From positions 9,750,001-9,814,000 of the forward strand of contig WPIO01000007.1 in assembly GCA_009760855.2 (NCBI GenBank): a DNA stretch of 64,000 bases. Reading direction: 5' to 3'. The notes beneath the pieces were generated by a model. The model was not told the origin of the DNA and ran no database searches. It saw only the letters and a program-made list of their open reading frames with translations. The position numbers and the translations under genes were made by a program. Positions 27,236 to 38,394 of the stretch are shown here, piece by piece. The DNA comes from Cristatella mucedo. Lineage: Eukaryota > Bryozoa > Phylactolaemata > Cristatellidae. The stretch's first letter is position 1. Every line of letters starts with the position of its first letter.

Positions 27236-27689
27236 TTTTGAGAAAGTTGCTTGCATATACCATACGATCATTCATTTTTTCATTTATACTTTACATAACA
27301 AGATTTTTTGACTGTTATGAGATTGCATAGCTTCCGAGTTCCCAAGGATAATAATAATAAGTCTTTTTTAGAGCCAAAATAGATCAAAATTCAGATACTC
27401 TACTACAAGGGAAGCAATAACAAAAAATCGAGAACATACTTAGAAGAGTGGTCCAATAATCGAATAACTGTCAAGATTAGCTTTCAAAAGACAAACATAT
27501 CATAAATGAGATCAAAAGTTTTGACGACGTTACCATAAAAAGAAAGCGTTAACAATGACGATTAGGCAAACCATGTCTACTCGGAAGTAAATTGAAAGCA
27601 AGATATCTAAAAATAAAAAGTTAACCGATCTCTGTACCACATAAGACTTTCGTTCCAGCTTGCTGAAAATTGGTATATCGAGGTACATG
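27236..27689. other. CCDC12 intron 2, AT-rich, no recognised feature
   Basis: AT-rich DNA between LINE and Tc1-like sequence. No coding match. Confidence 0.4.
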
Positions 27690-28110
27690 TTTGCAGCTTG
27701 TTTTACGCCGATGCAAAGGCCCAGCCAGTCGCCTAATTTGAACCCTTTAGAACAACTATGTAGCGATATCTACAGGTGGCCGAGGCAATGTTTGGCCTAC
27801 ATCAGTAGCCCACCTATTCAGTAAGACGCAGGCTTTGTGGCCTACGCTGCAGCAGAAGAGACAACAGAAACTGGTGGCCTCTATTCTTGGCCAAATAAGG
27901 GAGGTCATAAATAATTGTGGGCGACCAATATCCCACTAAATGCATACACACCAACAGCATACCAACAGCATACGCGTTTATTTTTGGGCTGTAAATAAAT
28001 ATTTTCACATGATGAGCATAGCTTTAGTATGCATGGCATCATAGAAAAGCCGACATTACCCGAACAAATTTACAGCCACAGCAGCTTTGACCTCACTGAG
28101 AGGATCCTTT
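27690..28110 (+). mobile_element. Tc1/mariner-like element, 3' part
   Basis: Residues MQRPSQSPNLNPLEQLCSDI match the Tc1 signature around the third catalytic acid (SPDLNPIE type). The 3' flank is shared with 15786-16085, ending GAACAAATTTACAGCCA. The 5' half is absent. Confidence 0.65.
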
Positions 28111-29319
28111 TGATGCCGAGTGTATATAAACGGCCAATGGCATCCAGGAAGGCTGCCAATATGGCAACTTGAGTAAGCTATGTGGTTTTTCAATTAAAAT
28201 TCTCCGGAACCTGGAGCATGATGACAGAAATGTTGTACAGCAATACCATTTCAGATATTAAGAGGGCACTGTACTGCATAGGTGTTCGACTTTCTTAGTA
28301 GGAGTAGTATTCACCTTGACTGCTGGGAACGACCGGCTGCACAACGATGCCACAAGCTGATAAATGGTCTCTTGTGGTACAGCCATTTATAGCATAAAAA
28401 GGCAGTCAGAACAACGGTCTGCAGAGGTAATCAGATTGAGACAGCTTCTTAATCGGCGGTCTGACTAATTCATTAACCACCACTGCATGCTCTACAAAGA
28501 ATTTTCGGATTGCTTCACCATATGTTTTGGGTCATTGTTAAGTTGACTCACAGAGTCACAGCCTGAAAGTCGTCGAGTGAACCAAATCTCTTCGTTATGC
28601 ACCACTTCCACATAAACATTTTGATCCAAAGTACCAAGAATGCAATATAGCCTTCCGAATTGAGTATTGTCCTTCAGGTGACTAACGGTTATGACATTCG
28701 GCCAATTTCAACCATTTGAATTAAGGCTGCTGGTTCTGTCAAGATGCATTTTAGCCACTTGCCGAAAGATACCCTCATCGGCAAGCCAAGGATGCACAGT
28801 TTGCCTACTCACTGTGGTCCAAGGCATCCGAAGTGACTTGTTTTGTTAGCAGATATTGCTGTGTTCCTAATTTTAACAGACAGCGATAAACTAGGACAGG
28901 ATTGCATTACACGTACGACTGGTTTAGTTATTTCATTTTGTGAAAGCTATCATGACTTTAAAAATGAAATAAAAATTAACATTTATGCCATGAAAACGGC
29001 CGATTTTGAACAACTCCATCAGCTTACTCCACCAGCAACAGGCCTCCAAGCTGCCACAAACATAACCCGTTATTTCTGTTGCTAAGCAACCACATTGCCT
29101 GAGCTGCAAAGCTGCTTCCAAGCTTTAAGGAATCATAACTGGGCCTCTTTTGAGGTACTTTGATACTATAAAGAAATGTGCAAATCAAATAAAAATAATC
29201 CGAGACCATGAATTCAACATAATTGAGGAACTTAAAAGAGTATTCTGTATCAGTGAGTGCCATATCATAAAAGAGGTAGGATAAATAAACAAATAAATCC
29301 TAGCTTAATAAACAGCCTC
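28111..29319. other. CCDC12 intron 2, no recognised feature
   Basis: Mixed-composition DNA. I saw no convincing coding or repeat match. Confidence 0.4.
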
Positions 29320-29466
29320 TTTTTGTATAGCACAGAAGAGCCTTTATGGCTATCACCACCGCTTGCAGTGGCGATAAAGAATCGCACACTGCAGGAATCG
29401 AACCCACGACCTCGGGACCGAGGTCGTGAAAGCAACCGCCTTACCTAGTGTGCCATCACGGCTCAC
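29320..29466 (-). mobile_element. tRNA-derived SINE (family 2)
   Basis: GCACAGAAGAGCC and GGCTATCACCACCGCTTGCAG, then the reversed B box (GGAATCGAACCCACGACC) and the reversed A-box region. It sits directly beside a family-1 SINE. Confidence 0.65.
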
Positions 29467-29469
29467 CAA

Positions 29470-29605
29470 AAATAATTCATTTGTATAGCGCCCCAAGAGA
29501 ACTTAATCTCTATTCAGGCACTTCACATATGCCTCCGGGCTCGAGCCCACGACCTCAGCCAGACCTTGGTCGTTGGCGAGCACCTTAACCGCTGGACCAA
29601 ACCAG
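29470..29605 (-). mobile_element. tRNA-derived SINE (family 1)
   Basis: TAGCGCCCCAAGAGAACTT tail hairpin, CACATATGCC, reversed B box (GGGCTCGAGCCCACGACC) and reversed A-box region (GAGCACCTTAACCGCTGGACC). A clean, nearly complete copy. Confidence 0.8.
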
Positions 29606-30108
29606 AGTGGCTGCCGGTTAATCAGTGGATACGATCAGTGGATATCAAAGTTCTTTCACTGAACCACAAGGCCCACCACGGCTCGGTTCCTTTATACCCA
29701 TCTGAACTGCTGCACCAGTTTCAGCTTCCTCGTGCCCTCAGTTCCTGCATGGACAATAAATTAGCTGTTCCATTCCTCAGCTTAAAGACCGTTGGTGACA
29801 GGAGATTTTGCTCTGCAGTTCCTAAACTCACTTCCATGATCCTTATGCAACGACAAATACTCTCCTGCTGATGACAGTGGCACATCCATTCCAACCGTCC
29901 TGAGCTGCTACTTCCATGCTACTCGCTACCTTAACTGCTCTCCTGACTCTGCTGTGCTTCCTACTTTCTCTTTGTTTCGTGAGACGAAGTCTGTTGGCTA
30001 CCGAATGCGTACCGAAAGCCGCTTGGGCTGTGAGTACGCTATAGAGAACTCTCCTGTGTAACACCCACATACTCTTGCGGAGTTACAGAGGGAGATACAT
30101 TACATATC
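29606..30108 (+). mobile_element. LINE family B, ORF2 C-terminus and 3' UTR
   Basis: Encodes KVLSLNHKAHHGSVPLYPSE, then LHQFQLPRALSS and LKTVGDRRFCSAVPKL. The 3' UTR contains GTGAGACGAAGTCTGTTGGC and ends with GAGTTACAGAGGGAGATACATTACAT. The same 3' end occurs at 50026-50345 and 60100-60205, so family B ends in ACATT repeats rather than ATT repeats. Confidence 0.75.
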
Positions 30109-30139
30109 AATAGGCTATAACAAGTGTGAGACAAGAGCT

Positions 30140-30450
30140 ATCCAGCCCTTTGTACTGGCCGAGTTTTGCAAGAGGTAACGTTCATCGGCAGGAGGGGGCG
30201 TTAGCCAACATTTCACTTCTTTGTGCTTTGCATGCTTACATGTACAGGGTTACTAACCAGTGGCCCTGAGTGTCTTGTGTGCTTTTGCAAGCTTGTCTAA
30301 GCGTGATGCGTAAATGCTTTTACATGCTTCTCTAAGCAGTATACCTTGCTTGCCATTCACTTTTGCTTATTGTTTCATTTGCAGCTTGTTGTAAAGCACT
30401 CGGGTAGATTTTTTATTCTCTTAATGCGCTATAGGGAAAACTTAGTATTC
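30140..30450 (+). mobile_element. LINE family C 3' UTR fragment
   Basis: Shares the order of GTTACTAACCAGTGGCC, TTGCAAGCTTGTCTAAGC and GCAGCTTGTTGTAAAGCACT with 57870-58070. It is decayed, with no coding part. Confidence 0.5.
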
Positions 30451-31267
30451 TCACTAAATTCCTGTTTTAAATTTCATTAGTCAACTCAAGAGCATCCATA
30501 TTAAATCTATGCAAAGCCATAGTTAGAACTGGCTGACATGATAAGAACTGAAGAGATTTGAACAGCTTTCGGGCATCAAAGATTAAGGTACACATTGTCA
30601 GCAAACTGGGCTGTACATTAGCTAGTAAAGTTGTGCAAGGAATTGTTTCTTTTTAGTTTCTAGTGCTTCACGCAGCTAATTAAAATATATCACAGCAAAA
30701 TTTATAAGAAGCAAAATTCCCAGTGAGCCTGTTTACTAGCAAAATCAGAAGCACAACAGTGATTAACCAGCAATACCAGATGACCTCCTAAAAGTAACCA
30801 TATCCAGAATTTGCACAGTGATTAACCAGCAATACCAGATGACCTCCTAAAAGTAACCATATCCAGAATTTGCACATTGGAGAAAAACTTTGGCAACGGG
30901 GGGGGGGGGGAGAGGGAGCACTGATCTCAAAGCCCAGCCAGTGCAGAGGCTACGCGTTTTTTCTTTCCACAGTATGCACGTCAAAGATTGTCAGTTCACT
31001 CAGTTATTGGCTTCAGAATTAGTCCTATGCTAGTATGTACATTTGATTCAGTGGGCAAGCTACCTCGACTTGAGCAAAAATTTAAATGAAACATATTTTT
31101 GAGGTGTGCAGCGAATTTATGGACAGAGTGTATAGACTTAAATGTACACCGTATGTGCATCTCTTGTCAGTAACACTATTAAAAGAATTTGGAGGTGCTG
31201 CATTGTAATTTTCAATCACAGCTCACTCAAAGCAAAAGTGGCTTTAAGTGCCCACTTGCAAGTCAAT
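30451..31267. other. CCDC12 intron 2, with a 59-bp tandem duplication and a G run
   Basis: A perfect or near-perfect 59-bp duplication at 30756-30814 and 30815-30873 (units contain GTGATTAACCAGCAATACC). A poly-G run lies at about 30899-30910. Nothing else is recognised. Confidence 0.75.
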
Positions 31268-31468
31268 CCACTAAACACATTTGCATGCTGACCCTGTGCA
31301 TGTCACCCCTAACCATATTATCCATTTCGTTTGTTTTTCAAGCATGATTTTACTCACCATTCAATTGCATTTCACTTTACAGCAAATGTAAAGCGCCTAG
31401 AGAGAGATTAAGTTCTCTGAGGGCGCTTTATCAAGTGAATTATTATTATTATTATTATTATTATTATC
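31268..31468 (+). mobile_element. CR1/Rex1-like LINE (family A) 3' end
   Basis: 200-bp stub of 3' UTR: CACATTTGCATGCTGACCC, then AAAGCGCCTAGAGAGAG...GGGCGCTTT hairpin, then (ATT)n. A typical short 5'-truncated insert in CCDC12 intron 2. Confidence 0.85.
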
Positions 31469-31883
31469 CTCCTGCGCCTCACACGTTAGGAAAAGGAAAG
31501 AGGCACAGCTGAACCGAAGGCGCAGTGGAGGAAGAGCGAGCATAGAAATAGCAGCAAAGGACGGCTGAAAAGTCTACGCGAAGGGGATCGACGATTGTTT
31601 TGGAAATCTTTCCAAAACTGAGTTACAGTTGACTAGCTTAGGGAGAATCTGAGAGCAAATGGGACCTCCAGCTAACCATTGCAATAACTAGCCCGTGGTA
31701 CTAGAGTGGGTGCAAATATGAGGAGTGGCCGTGGAAGAGGTCTTCTGAATAAAACCTCCAAACGTCAGGCAATCGCCCGAGAGGACGTCCGGTCTCACTA
31801 CTGCACCTTCGACTGACAAGTGACAAGTTACCGATGCTGGTTTTGAGCTTTGACGACCAATAGCAATTTGTAAGTGGGCTCAC
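31469..31883. other. CCDC12 intron 2, proximal end
   Basis: No recognised repeat. On the minus strand the exon 2 donor GAAG|GTGAGC lies at 31884/31883. Confidence 0.5.
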
Positions 31884-31960
31884 CTTCCTCTGGCTTGGTA
31901 GAGGGAAGTACATTTTCCCTCAGCGTTTCATCCAGTGGTTTGTAGCTCCGGAACACGGGC
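31884..31960 (-). CDS. CCDC12: CCDC12, coding exon 2
   Basis: A 77-bp exon. On the minus strand the acceptor is TTTGTTGCAG and the donor GAGGAAG|GTGAGC. One base completes Lys 45; then 25 codons encode PVFRSYKPLDETLRENVLPS and TKPEE, and the last base starts Val 71. This matches the central CCDC12 segment (LRNYVPEDEDLKKRRVP in human). Phases at both ends agree with exons 1 and 3, which strongly supports the model. Confidence 0.94.
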
Positions 31961-32394
31961 CTGCAACAAACAATTAAAAGGTAGACGACACTGAACCGAA
32001 ACAGCAGTGGCCTGTAGGACAGCTGCTCAATCGGCAGACGACCGTGTAAGAAGAGCAAGGGACCTTTCATCTCGGGAAAAGCACGAGGTACGACCGCAAG
32101 CTTGGATACGAGTCTCCCCACGCAGGGCCCATCGCAGCAATGAAAGTGGTATTGAGCGCTCAATGGTGGAGAATGTAAGAGCAAGATGAAAAACCATAAA
32201 GCCAGCATGATGCCACGCCAAACTCGTCATCACGCAGCTTTCCTGTTTCTTCTTCATAGCAAATATCTTGCTTTAATGTTAAAGTCAGAATTTACAGGTG
32301 GAGGCAAACATCTGAAAAATGTGCTAAATCTGTGAAATTTAGCCAAAAGATTTTGCATGGCCGTGATGTTATTGGTGAAGGAGCCATTGCACAT
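31961..32394. other. CCDC12 intron 1, left part
   Basis: No recognised feature. Short frames here show no family match. Confidence 0.4.
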
Positions 32395-32605
32395 GCAAGG
32401 TCATTGATTGCTTCCGGGTCTTAGCCTAAGGGTCAGGTCCTTGCTCTTTACGACCCAAGTCGTGGGCTCGAACCCTGCAGTGAGCGATGCTTGATTGCCC
32501 ACTGCAAGCCGCAGTGATAGCCGTTAAGATTGTTCTGCAATATACAAATGAGGTATGTCCTGCCAATATAAAGATGAGGTTGTTAAATCACCTAACCTTT
32601 ATTTA
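32395..32605 (+). mobile_element. Possible tRNA-derived SINE (family 2), decayed
   Basis: GTCGTGGGCTCGAACCCTGCAG is a good B box, preceded by a decayed A-box region and followed by CACTGCAAGCCGCAGTGATAG and GTTGTTAAATCACCTAACC, which resemble the family-2 tail. Confidence 0.5.
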
Positions 32606-33334
32606 CTTTATTGATAAACATCACTACCGCAAGGGTTAAGCACACAGCTTCGAGCAATCTGGGACAACAGGGTATCCAGGAAATGAGCAGTCTGCCAATC
32701 GTTTTCAATCTGAAATTTCAACTTCATGGGTGATGCTTGCTGAGACTTTAGCCAGTTGGCTCTTTGCTCTGGCCTAAGATTACGGAAATCTTTTTTTGTG
32801 ATTCCCTTTTCACAGGGTTAGCACCAATACTTGTCTACACATGGTGGTCACGAATGCACAAAACCCTAAAATACTGCATTGCCGATTTAGTTTGAAGTAG
32901 TGTTGCAAGATTTTATTTCGACGTGCTGCCGACATTAAGAAAAATCCTGCCGTCCTTATATAAAATATTCTATTATAGATGCAAAGCTTGCTGATTGAAT
33001 CCCCCTACGCCAATATACAATTTTAGATCAAATCTAGACTGCAAGTCATGTAGCTTGTTAAACATTTAATGAGGCCGAATGACTTGCATACGAGTGTGTC
33101 TATGAACATGCATTGCAGCACTTTTTTGTCTGCACAACTAAAAATAAGCTTAATCTATTGAGATATGTTGCCTCTCAAAGAAACCTACACAGTTCTCCAT
33201 GACTCAGCAGAACTTTATGCGTACCATATATATGGAGTTCACGCAGAACTGCCTGAGACAGTTGTCAGAAGCACCGTCAAAAATGCTCTTGACATACGCC
33301 CAGGAGCAACACATCCTCACAGTATGTCCGCCAT
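32606..33334. other. CCDC12 intron 1, no recognised feature
   Basis: AT-rich. No coding or repeat match. Confidence 0.35.
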
Positions 33335-33560
33335 CGCTCTGGCTGTAAATTCGTTCGGGTAACAAGAGGGTTTCCTACGATGCCAGGAATATTAAAGTTA
33401 AGCATGGGAAAATATTTATTGGCAACCCAAAAACAAACACATGCTGTTGGTGTGCGTGCTTTTAGTTTGACGTCTTGCTAACACGATTCTTTATGACTCT
33501 CCCTGTCTGGCCAGGAGTAAAGGCTGCCCGCTTTTGCATGGTCTCATCTGATTTAGCACA
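33335..33560 (-). mobile_element. Tc1/mariner-like element end, minus orientation
   Basis: The reverse complement matches 15860-16085 and 27880-28090: CCTGGCCAGACAGGGAGAGTC, GCACACCAACAGCATGTG, GTTTTTGGGTTGCCAATAA, and the end near CCGAACGAATTTACAGCCAG. Confidence 0.6.
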
Positions 33561-35109
33561 TTTCAAAGAGCCCGAGTTTTACTGAAAAGGTCGGCTACTG
33601 GACCCGGCTTCTGCTGCCTGTCGATATTGTCAATTTCGATATCTATACGGTTAGGGTAGCTAAGCTAAGCTCTGCCAAGCCTAGCCGGGGGCCAGTGACT
33701 TAAACCCTAGGTGGAGGTGGCGATCCAACTAAAGTTGGACCACTATAAATGCAGCTTCAGACTCTTTGACCACCAGAGCCTAGGCCATTGAATCAGCTGA
33801 ACTTTTCACAGCTAGTCAAACTCAGTGGAAAGCAAAGCATATGGGCGATTTCCGAACACTGTGGGTTGGCAGCTGGCCATCGGCCAACCCTGGCCGACAT
33901 GACCCTTGGCTTAACCAATTGTGGGTGAGGTATATCCTGCATAAAAGGTTCGACTCACAACCAAATGTAACAAGCACGAAAAGTACTTGGGCAGTGTTTA
34001 ATAATCACATATCTCTGGAGGTCAGGGCATCAGCAATATGATACCACAAACAAGCTTGGCCAAGAGGTTAAGCTCTTTGCCGAGATTAAGTTCTCTTCGG
34101 GTGCTGAAAATATCAATTTTATTTATTTATTAATCCACTAATACAAAATCCCATATGGCACCTACCTGCTGCTAGAGTTCTGGTAAGCAAATAAACAATA
34201 CGACTGTTTTTTATAAACATACAGCCAGTCTGGATATTGATCTGCATATTTATTTGTTAAAATTATCGGCTCTTTGACCGTACGGCATTAGCATGCAGCA
34301 ACACCGCATGATTTTGGTAGTCAGTGGGTGATGAAGCTGCCTGCACGTCCCTTCCCTAGCTGGTAACATTTGCCTACCTTCAAGAGAACTGTCTTACCAT
34401 TCAACAATACTTCATAATCTTCAAGTCTTTCTATTTCTGTGGAAAATGTATCGAATGACTCCAGATTTGAGTAAAGACACGAGTCTTTGAGTGCAGCCGC
34501 CGTGGCTATCACCTTCGGCTGGGCAAACAGTACTCCCTACCGTGCCTAGTGCAGCTGGCGGACCAATATCCAGTGTTCTCACACATCTCTGATAACTGTG
34601 GCCGTTTAAAAGACAGGCGTAGACCTTTTATTGTTGATAGTGCACTCTTACTGCTCAAACGGACATAAAAATCGTTAGCTATTGACGTTTTATTGCCAGC
34701 ACAGCAAATGTCAGACAGTATGCTCACTGCAGCAGCACGGACGTACAAGGAAGGGGCTGGAGAGGGCGGCTGAAGCTGCCATGGATTTGGCTGATGAAGC
34801 AAGGCCGAGTTCACCAACTTACGCTGCAACCGTTCAAGCCCCCCTTTGCAAAGCAAAACAACCCCTCAAATGTACACCCCTTTGGAGGCCCAGTTACCCC
34901 TGCAGGGTGGCTAAACAAGCTTACAGGGATGGGGCAGCTCCACATGATGATGCTAAATAGCAATGATGCAAATGGGTACAAACCATAGCAAGTAGCCTAC
35001 TGGTGTTATAAAAAGCTGAGTAGTCTCTGATTTGCTCCAGCCCGGTCAAAATGAAACCAGATGATCAACAATTAGTCAGCCTTTAGCCCACAACCCTATT
35101 TATTACGAC
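33561..35109. other. CCDC12 intron 1, no recognised feature
   Basis: A possible family-1 SINE scrap near 34055-34105 (AAGAGGTTAAGCTC..GAGATTAAGTTCTCTTCGGGTGCT). Otherwise nothing is supported. The frames around 34509-34960 do not match known proteins. Confidence 0.35.
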
Positions 35110-35990
35110 CGGCCTACTTCTCCAGCTCGGTAAGCTTTAGCTTAAAATCGGCTCTGCTAGTATACCTCCGGTTGCATCTGCACTAAATCTAGGTATCCTG
35201 TTCCAAAGTGACAGTCAAGTTTGCCTACTTTAGGCTACATAACATTGCTGAAATTTGGGTTAATTTCAACAGGAATACTACATCTAAACCGGTCCATGCA
35301 TTTGTGACATCCCGTCTCGACTTCTGTAACCACTGCTTTCTGGTCTACCGGCTTGTGCAATCAAGTGCTTAGGTTTGGTGCAAAACTCAGCAGCTAGGCT
35401 TGTCTGTCGTGAGCAACGCAGTTGTCACATCACACCACTTCTCGCCGACCTGCACTGGTTACTAACTCAAGCAGCGCATCGACTTCGAAGTTCTTTCAGG
35501 TCCCTTCATTCTTTGGCTCCAGCCTATTAATCAGATATACTCTCCCACCAACATGCCAAGCATCATACCACTCACTTTTCCGAATCTAATCGTTTAGGTA
35601 CACCTCGTCAAACTCATATCCTTTGGAGACCGTGCATTTAGTTCGTATGCTCCCAAAGCCTGGAACTCACTTTCGACTGGCGCTACATCCCCTGCCTTGA
35701 CGAAATTTAAAAAGAAACGAAAATGGATCTTTTTATCATAGCATTTAGTGGGTCCATTTGATTCGTCCTTTGAGGGATAATCTGTGCTGAAAATGTTGCA
35801 TGCTGCCACTAACCATATTTGTATGCTGACCCTGTTCATGTCACCACTAACCATGTTATGCTTGCTGTCATTGAGCATGCTACCACTAACCATTCGATCG
35901 TGCTTCCTTTGCAGAAAATGTAAAGTTCCTAGAAAGAGATTGAGTTCTCTGAGGGCGCTCATCAAGTGCACTAGTACTGTTATTACAGAA
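35110..35990 (+). mobile_element. CR1/Rex1-like LINE (family A), degenerate 3' third
   Basis: Matches RT residues around SASIPPVASALNLGILFQSD, TSRLDFCN, LLADLHWL and DRAFSSYAPKAWNSLS, then the 3' UTR and the hairpin (GTTCCTAGAAAGAGATTGAG..GGGCGCTC). Several frameshifts. It lies in CCDC12 intron 1 on the opposite strand. Confidence 0.8.
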
Positions 35991-36158
35991 GCGAATAGAA
36001 TGACGTAACATAACTATTCGACGGGATTTTAAAGCAGCTACGACTTTACAGGCGCATTTTACGACTAAGCGTACGAACGCTAATCAACAACGCGCGACCG
36101 GCCGGATAATCTGGCGCACACGGCGCTTACTTCTAGAGCAGGCACAGAAATAACTTAC

Positions 36159-36292
36159 TTGGGAAGAGCTTCCACGCTGGCAATCGAGCCATCGGCTGCG
36201 TTCGAGGCGCCCGACCGTCGTTGGCGCATAGCGTTGAGCCTTTCCTTGCGCTTCAAAGCTTCGTTATACAGAGTGCTGTCGGGCGCTGCCAT
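36159..36292 (-). CDS. CCDC12: CCDC12, first coding exon
   Basis: The start codon at 36292-36290 has a favourable context (G at -3 and +4). It encodes MAAPDSTLYNEALKRKERLN, then AMRQRRSGASNAADGSIASV and EALP, ending two bases into Lys 45 at the donor CCCAA|GTAAGTT. EALKRKERLNAMRQ matches the N-terminal helix of CCDC12 (EALRRKERLKALRE in human). The acidic, lysine-rich stretch between this helix and the next conserved block in mammals is much shorter here, so the predicted protein is 139 residues against about 166 in human. Confidence 0.94.
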
Positions 36293-36949
36293 GACACCAC
36301 AGCTTGTGCCGCAGTGATACATCTCGACTACGTCGGGGCCTCATAAGCTGTTTAGAAATATCGTAAAATAACATATTGTATTATTAATTGAATACAATAT
36401 TCATAACTGCAAAGTAAATCTAAATTTAACCACAATAAATTGGTCCATGCTTGTGCGTGGACAGCGTCGGCTTGACTCTGGTGTCACTTCCCGCTACAAT
36501 CGTTGTAGCGCTGTGACGGACCCCCATAAGAGTACGCTGGGCGACGTGCGATTGATTCTGTTGTATGCCCAAAGGAAGTCAATTAAATTTCTATGGATCC
36601 CACAGGACTTGATGTAACAACAGCTTTTAACTTACATTGATTTTCTTGGCATGAAACGTCCACGAGATTGTAAGAAGTTTGAGTGGTCGGCCGCAACCAA
36701 CGAGTGACGTCACTTAGCGTATGTGCGCTCGTCTGCAACGGCTTTGCAGCTCACCGGAGTCTACCAGAACCTATATGCTCCGGTTAAATAATCACTCACT
36801 CACTTTAACACCGAAAATAAATGTCACTGTCATTGGAAAACCTTACCAAGATTGATTCATCTAGCATCACTTCGGGTGACGTTTGGTAGTGGTCTGGGCA
36901 CACTATTCCCTAACACATTTTTATTCGATAAACGCATTCCCTCCACTGC
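36293..36949 (-). promoter_or_regulatory. Presumed CCDC12 5' region with a CRE-like site
   Basis: The DNA upstream of the CCDC12 start holds a perfect TGACGTCA palindrome at 36705-36712, about 410 bp from the ATG. No TATA box is obvious. The role in CCDC12 expression is inferred only from position. Confidence 0.3.
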
Positions 36950-37290
36950 CGGTAACGGTCTACTTTAGGCTGAAGAACATAGTACAAATCTGGTTCTGCT
37001 CGACCAGTCAAGAATAAATACGACAGCCAAACCAGTTCATCTCTTTGTGACATCGCTTCTAGATTACGGCAATGCCTTTTATTCAAGACATGACCCATTC
37101 CCTTAATAGTCTGCAACTGGTGCAAAACTCAGCAGCTCGGCTGTTCTGTCGTCGATAGCGTTGCTGCCGCAGCACACTACTTCAGTGGGAGAGTAACTTG
37201 CTCCATATAAGACATCGAATCGATTTCAGGATTCTCTTTATAGCCTAAAGGTCGCTTCGGTCGCTTCAGAAAGTCTGTTCAGAACCCCAA
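36950..37290 (+). mobile_element. Degenerate CR1/Rex1-like LINE fragment
   Basis: Residues like NSLQLVQNSAARLFCRR and RHRIDFRILF are the post-RT region of these LINEs. Stops and frameshifts occur throughout. Confidence 0.65.
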
Positions 37291-38083
37291 ACAAACTTCC
37301 CATTCTCCCTTTTTAAGAGAGCTTGATGCTCCGTGCCGAACGCATGCTTCCCGTATATCTATTTTGACACATTAAAAATGTGTACCCCCATTTGGAGAGC
37401 CCGAAACTGCTCGTAGAAGGCACGCAGATATATTTTAAGTTTCAGGATAATAATTAACTCGTCATAAACTCGGAAAATAGAGTCTCCCTTTTGAAAAAAT
37501 GACAGCCTCCTTTGGAAAAAACCGACCCTAAATGCGTCGCAGGTGCGCCGCTCCTGCTGCCTCTGTAGCTGCATTAGGAAAAGCTGCAGCCGTAAAAGAA
37601 ATGCGAACGGGATCCATGAATCAATCGATGAAAAGGAGATGCACCGTGAATCTTCGCACCGAAGGCGCACCTCCCGATATTCCTCCGAAGTCACTCTCAA
37701 AGCAGTGCAGTGGAATGTTGGCGGCCCCGATTCGGCCCGGATTGTGTCTGAAGCGAGACTTTTGTAGCGGCGTCCGGGTTACGATTGGCAGGAGTTAAAC
37801 GTACCATAAGCTGTAGCCAAGATCTCATATAAGCCCCCATGTCTACATATTTAGTCAGCTTTGCCCAGAAGCTTGCTGCGGCAAGTGGTTGCCCTTTCGC
37901 ATTATGTAATGTAGAGCCAGACATTATTATAAAGGGTAACGGGACCTGCGTCTGTAGTACGTAGCAATATTGATAGCGGTCGTGCTCTGCTATAAACTGC
38001 GTGCCCATGTGTGCACATGGGAGCTGCTCCTGCGATTCCTGCCTGACCCTCTATTCATATTCGATCCAATCATCAATCGTCAG
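37291..38083. other. Unassigned region with overlapping open frames
   Basis: Between 37520 and 37798 several frames on both strands are open, two of them protein-like, but none is recognisable. No firm gene call can be made. Confidence 0.3.
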
Positions 38084-38335
38084 AAAATCGATCCCATAGC
38101 CCTCCAATCATCGATCGAGCGGCTGAGCTCTGTTGTCCACCAGCGAGTTCCTTCGAAAGACATGGGAACAGAGCCGCCACAAACGTTCGTAAGAGCGTGC
38201 TTGTGGTGCATCGCTTCCGGGTCGCCTTCCAGGCAATGCATTGCTAAGATTTTCCAGGGGGCTCAAAGTGGACTCTCGACCAGCATGGCGAGATGTAAGG
38301 CCTTCAGTTCCGAGTCCGTTCAGAAAGGCCAGTAA
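38084..38335 (+). CDS. Possible terminal exon of an unidentified gene
   Basis: After an AG at about 38083, a frame runs 83 codons to TAA at 38333-38335. It begins KIDPIALQSSIERLSSVVHQ and ends AFSSESVQKGQ. Balanced composition and a splice-acceptor-like start suggest coding, but the family is unknown and no upstream partner exon was identified. An alternative reading is that GTAAGC at 38332 is a splice donor. It could be chance. Confidence 0.25.
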   Translation, partial: KIDPIALQSSIERLSSVVHQRVPSKDMGTEPPQTFVRACLWCIASGSPSRQCIAKIFQGAQSGLSTSMARCKAFSSESVQKGQ

Positions 38336-38394
38336 GCGCATCTAAAACTTGTTATTTTAATTCTTATTATTTTTAACTTCACTCCGACTGTTAT

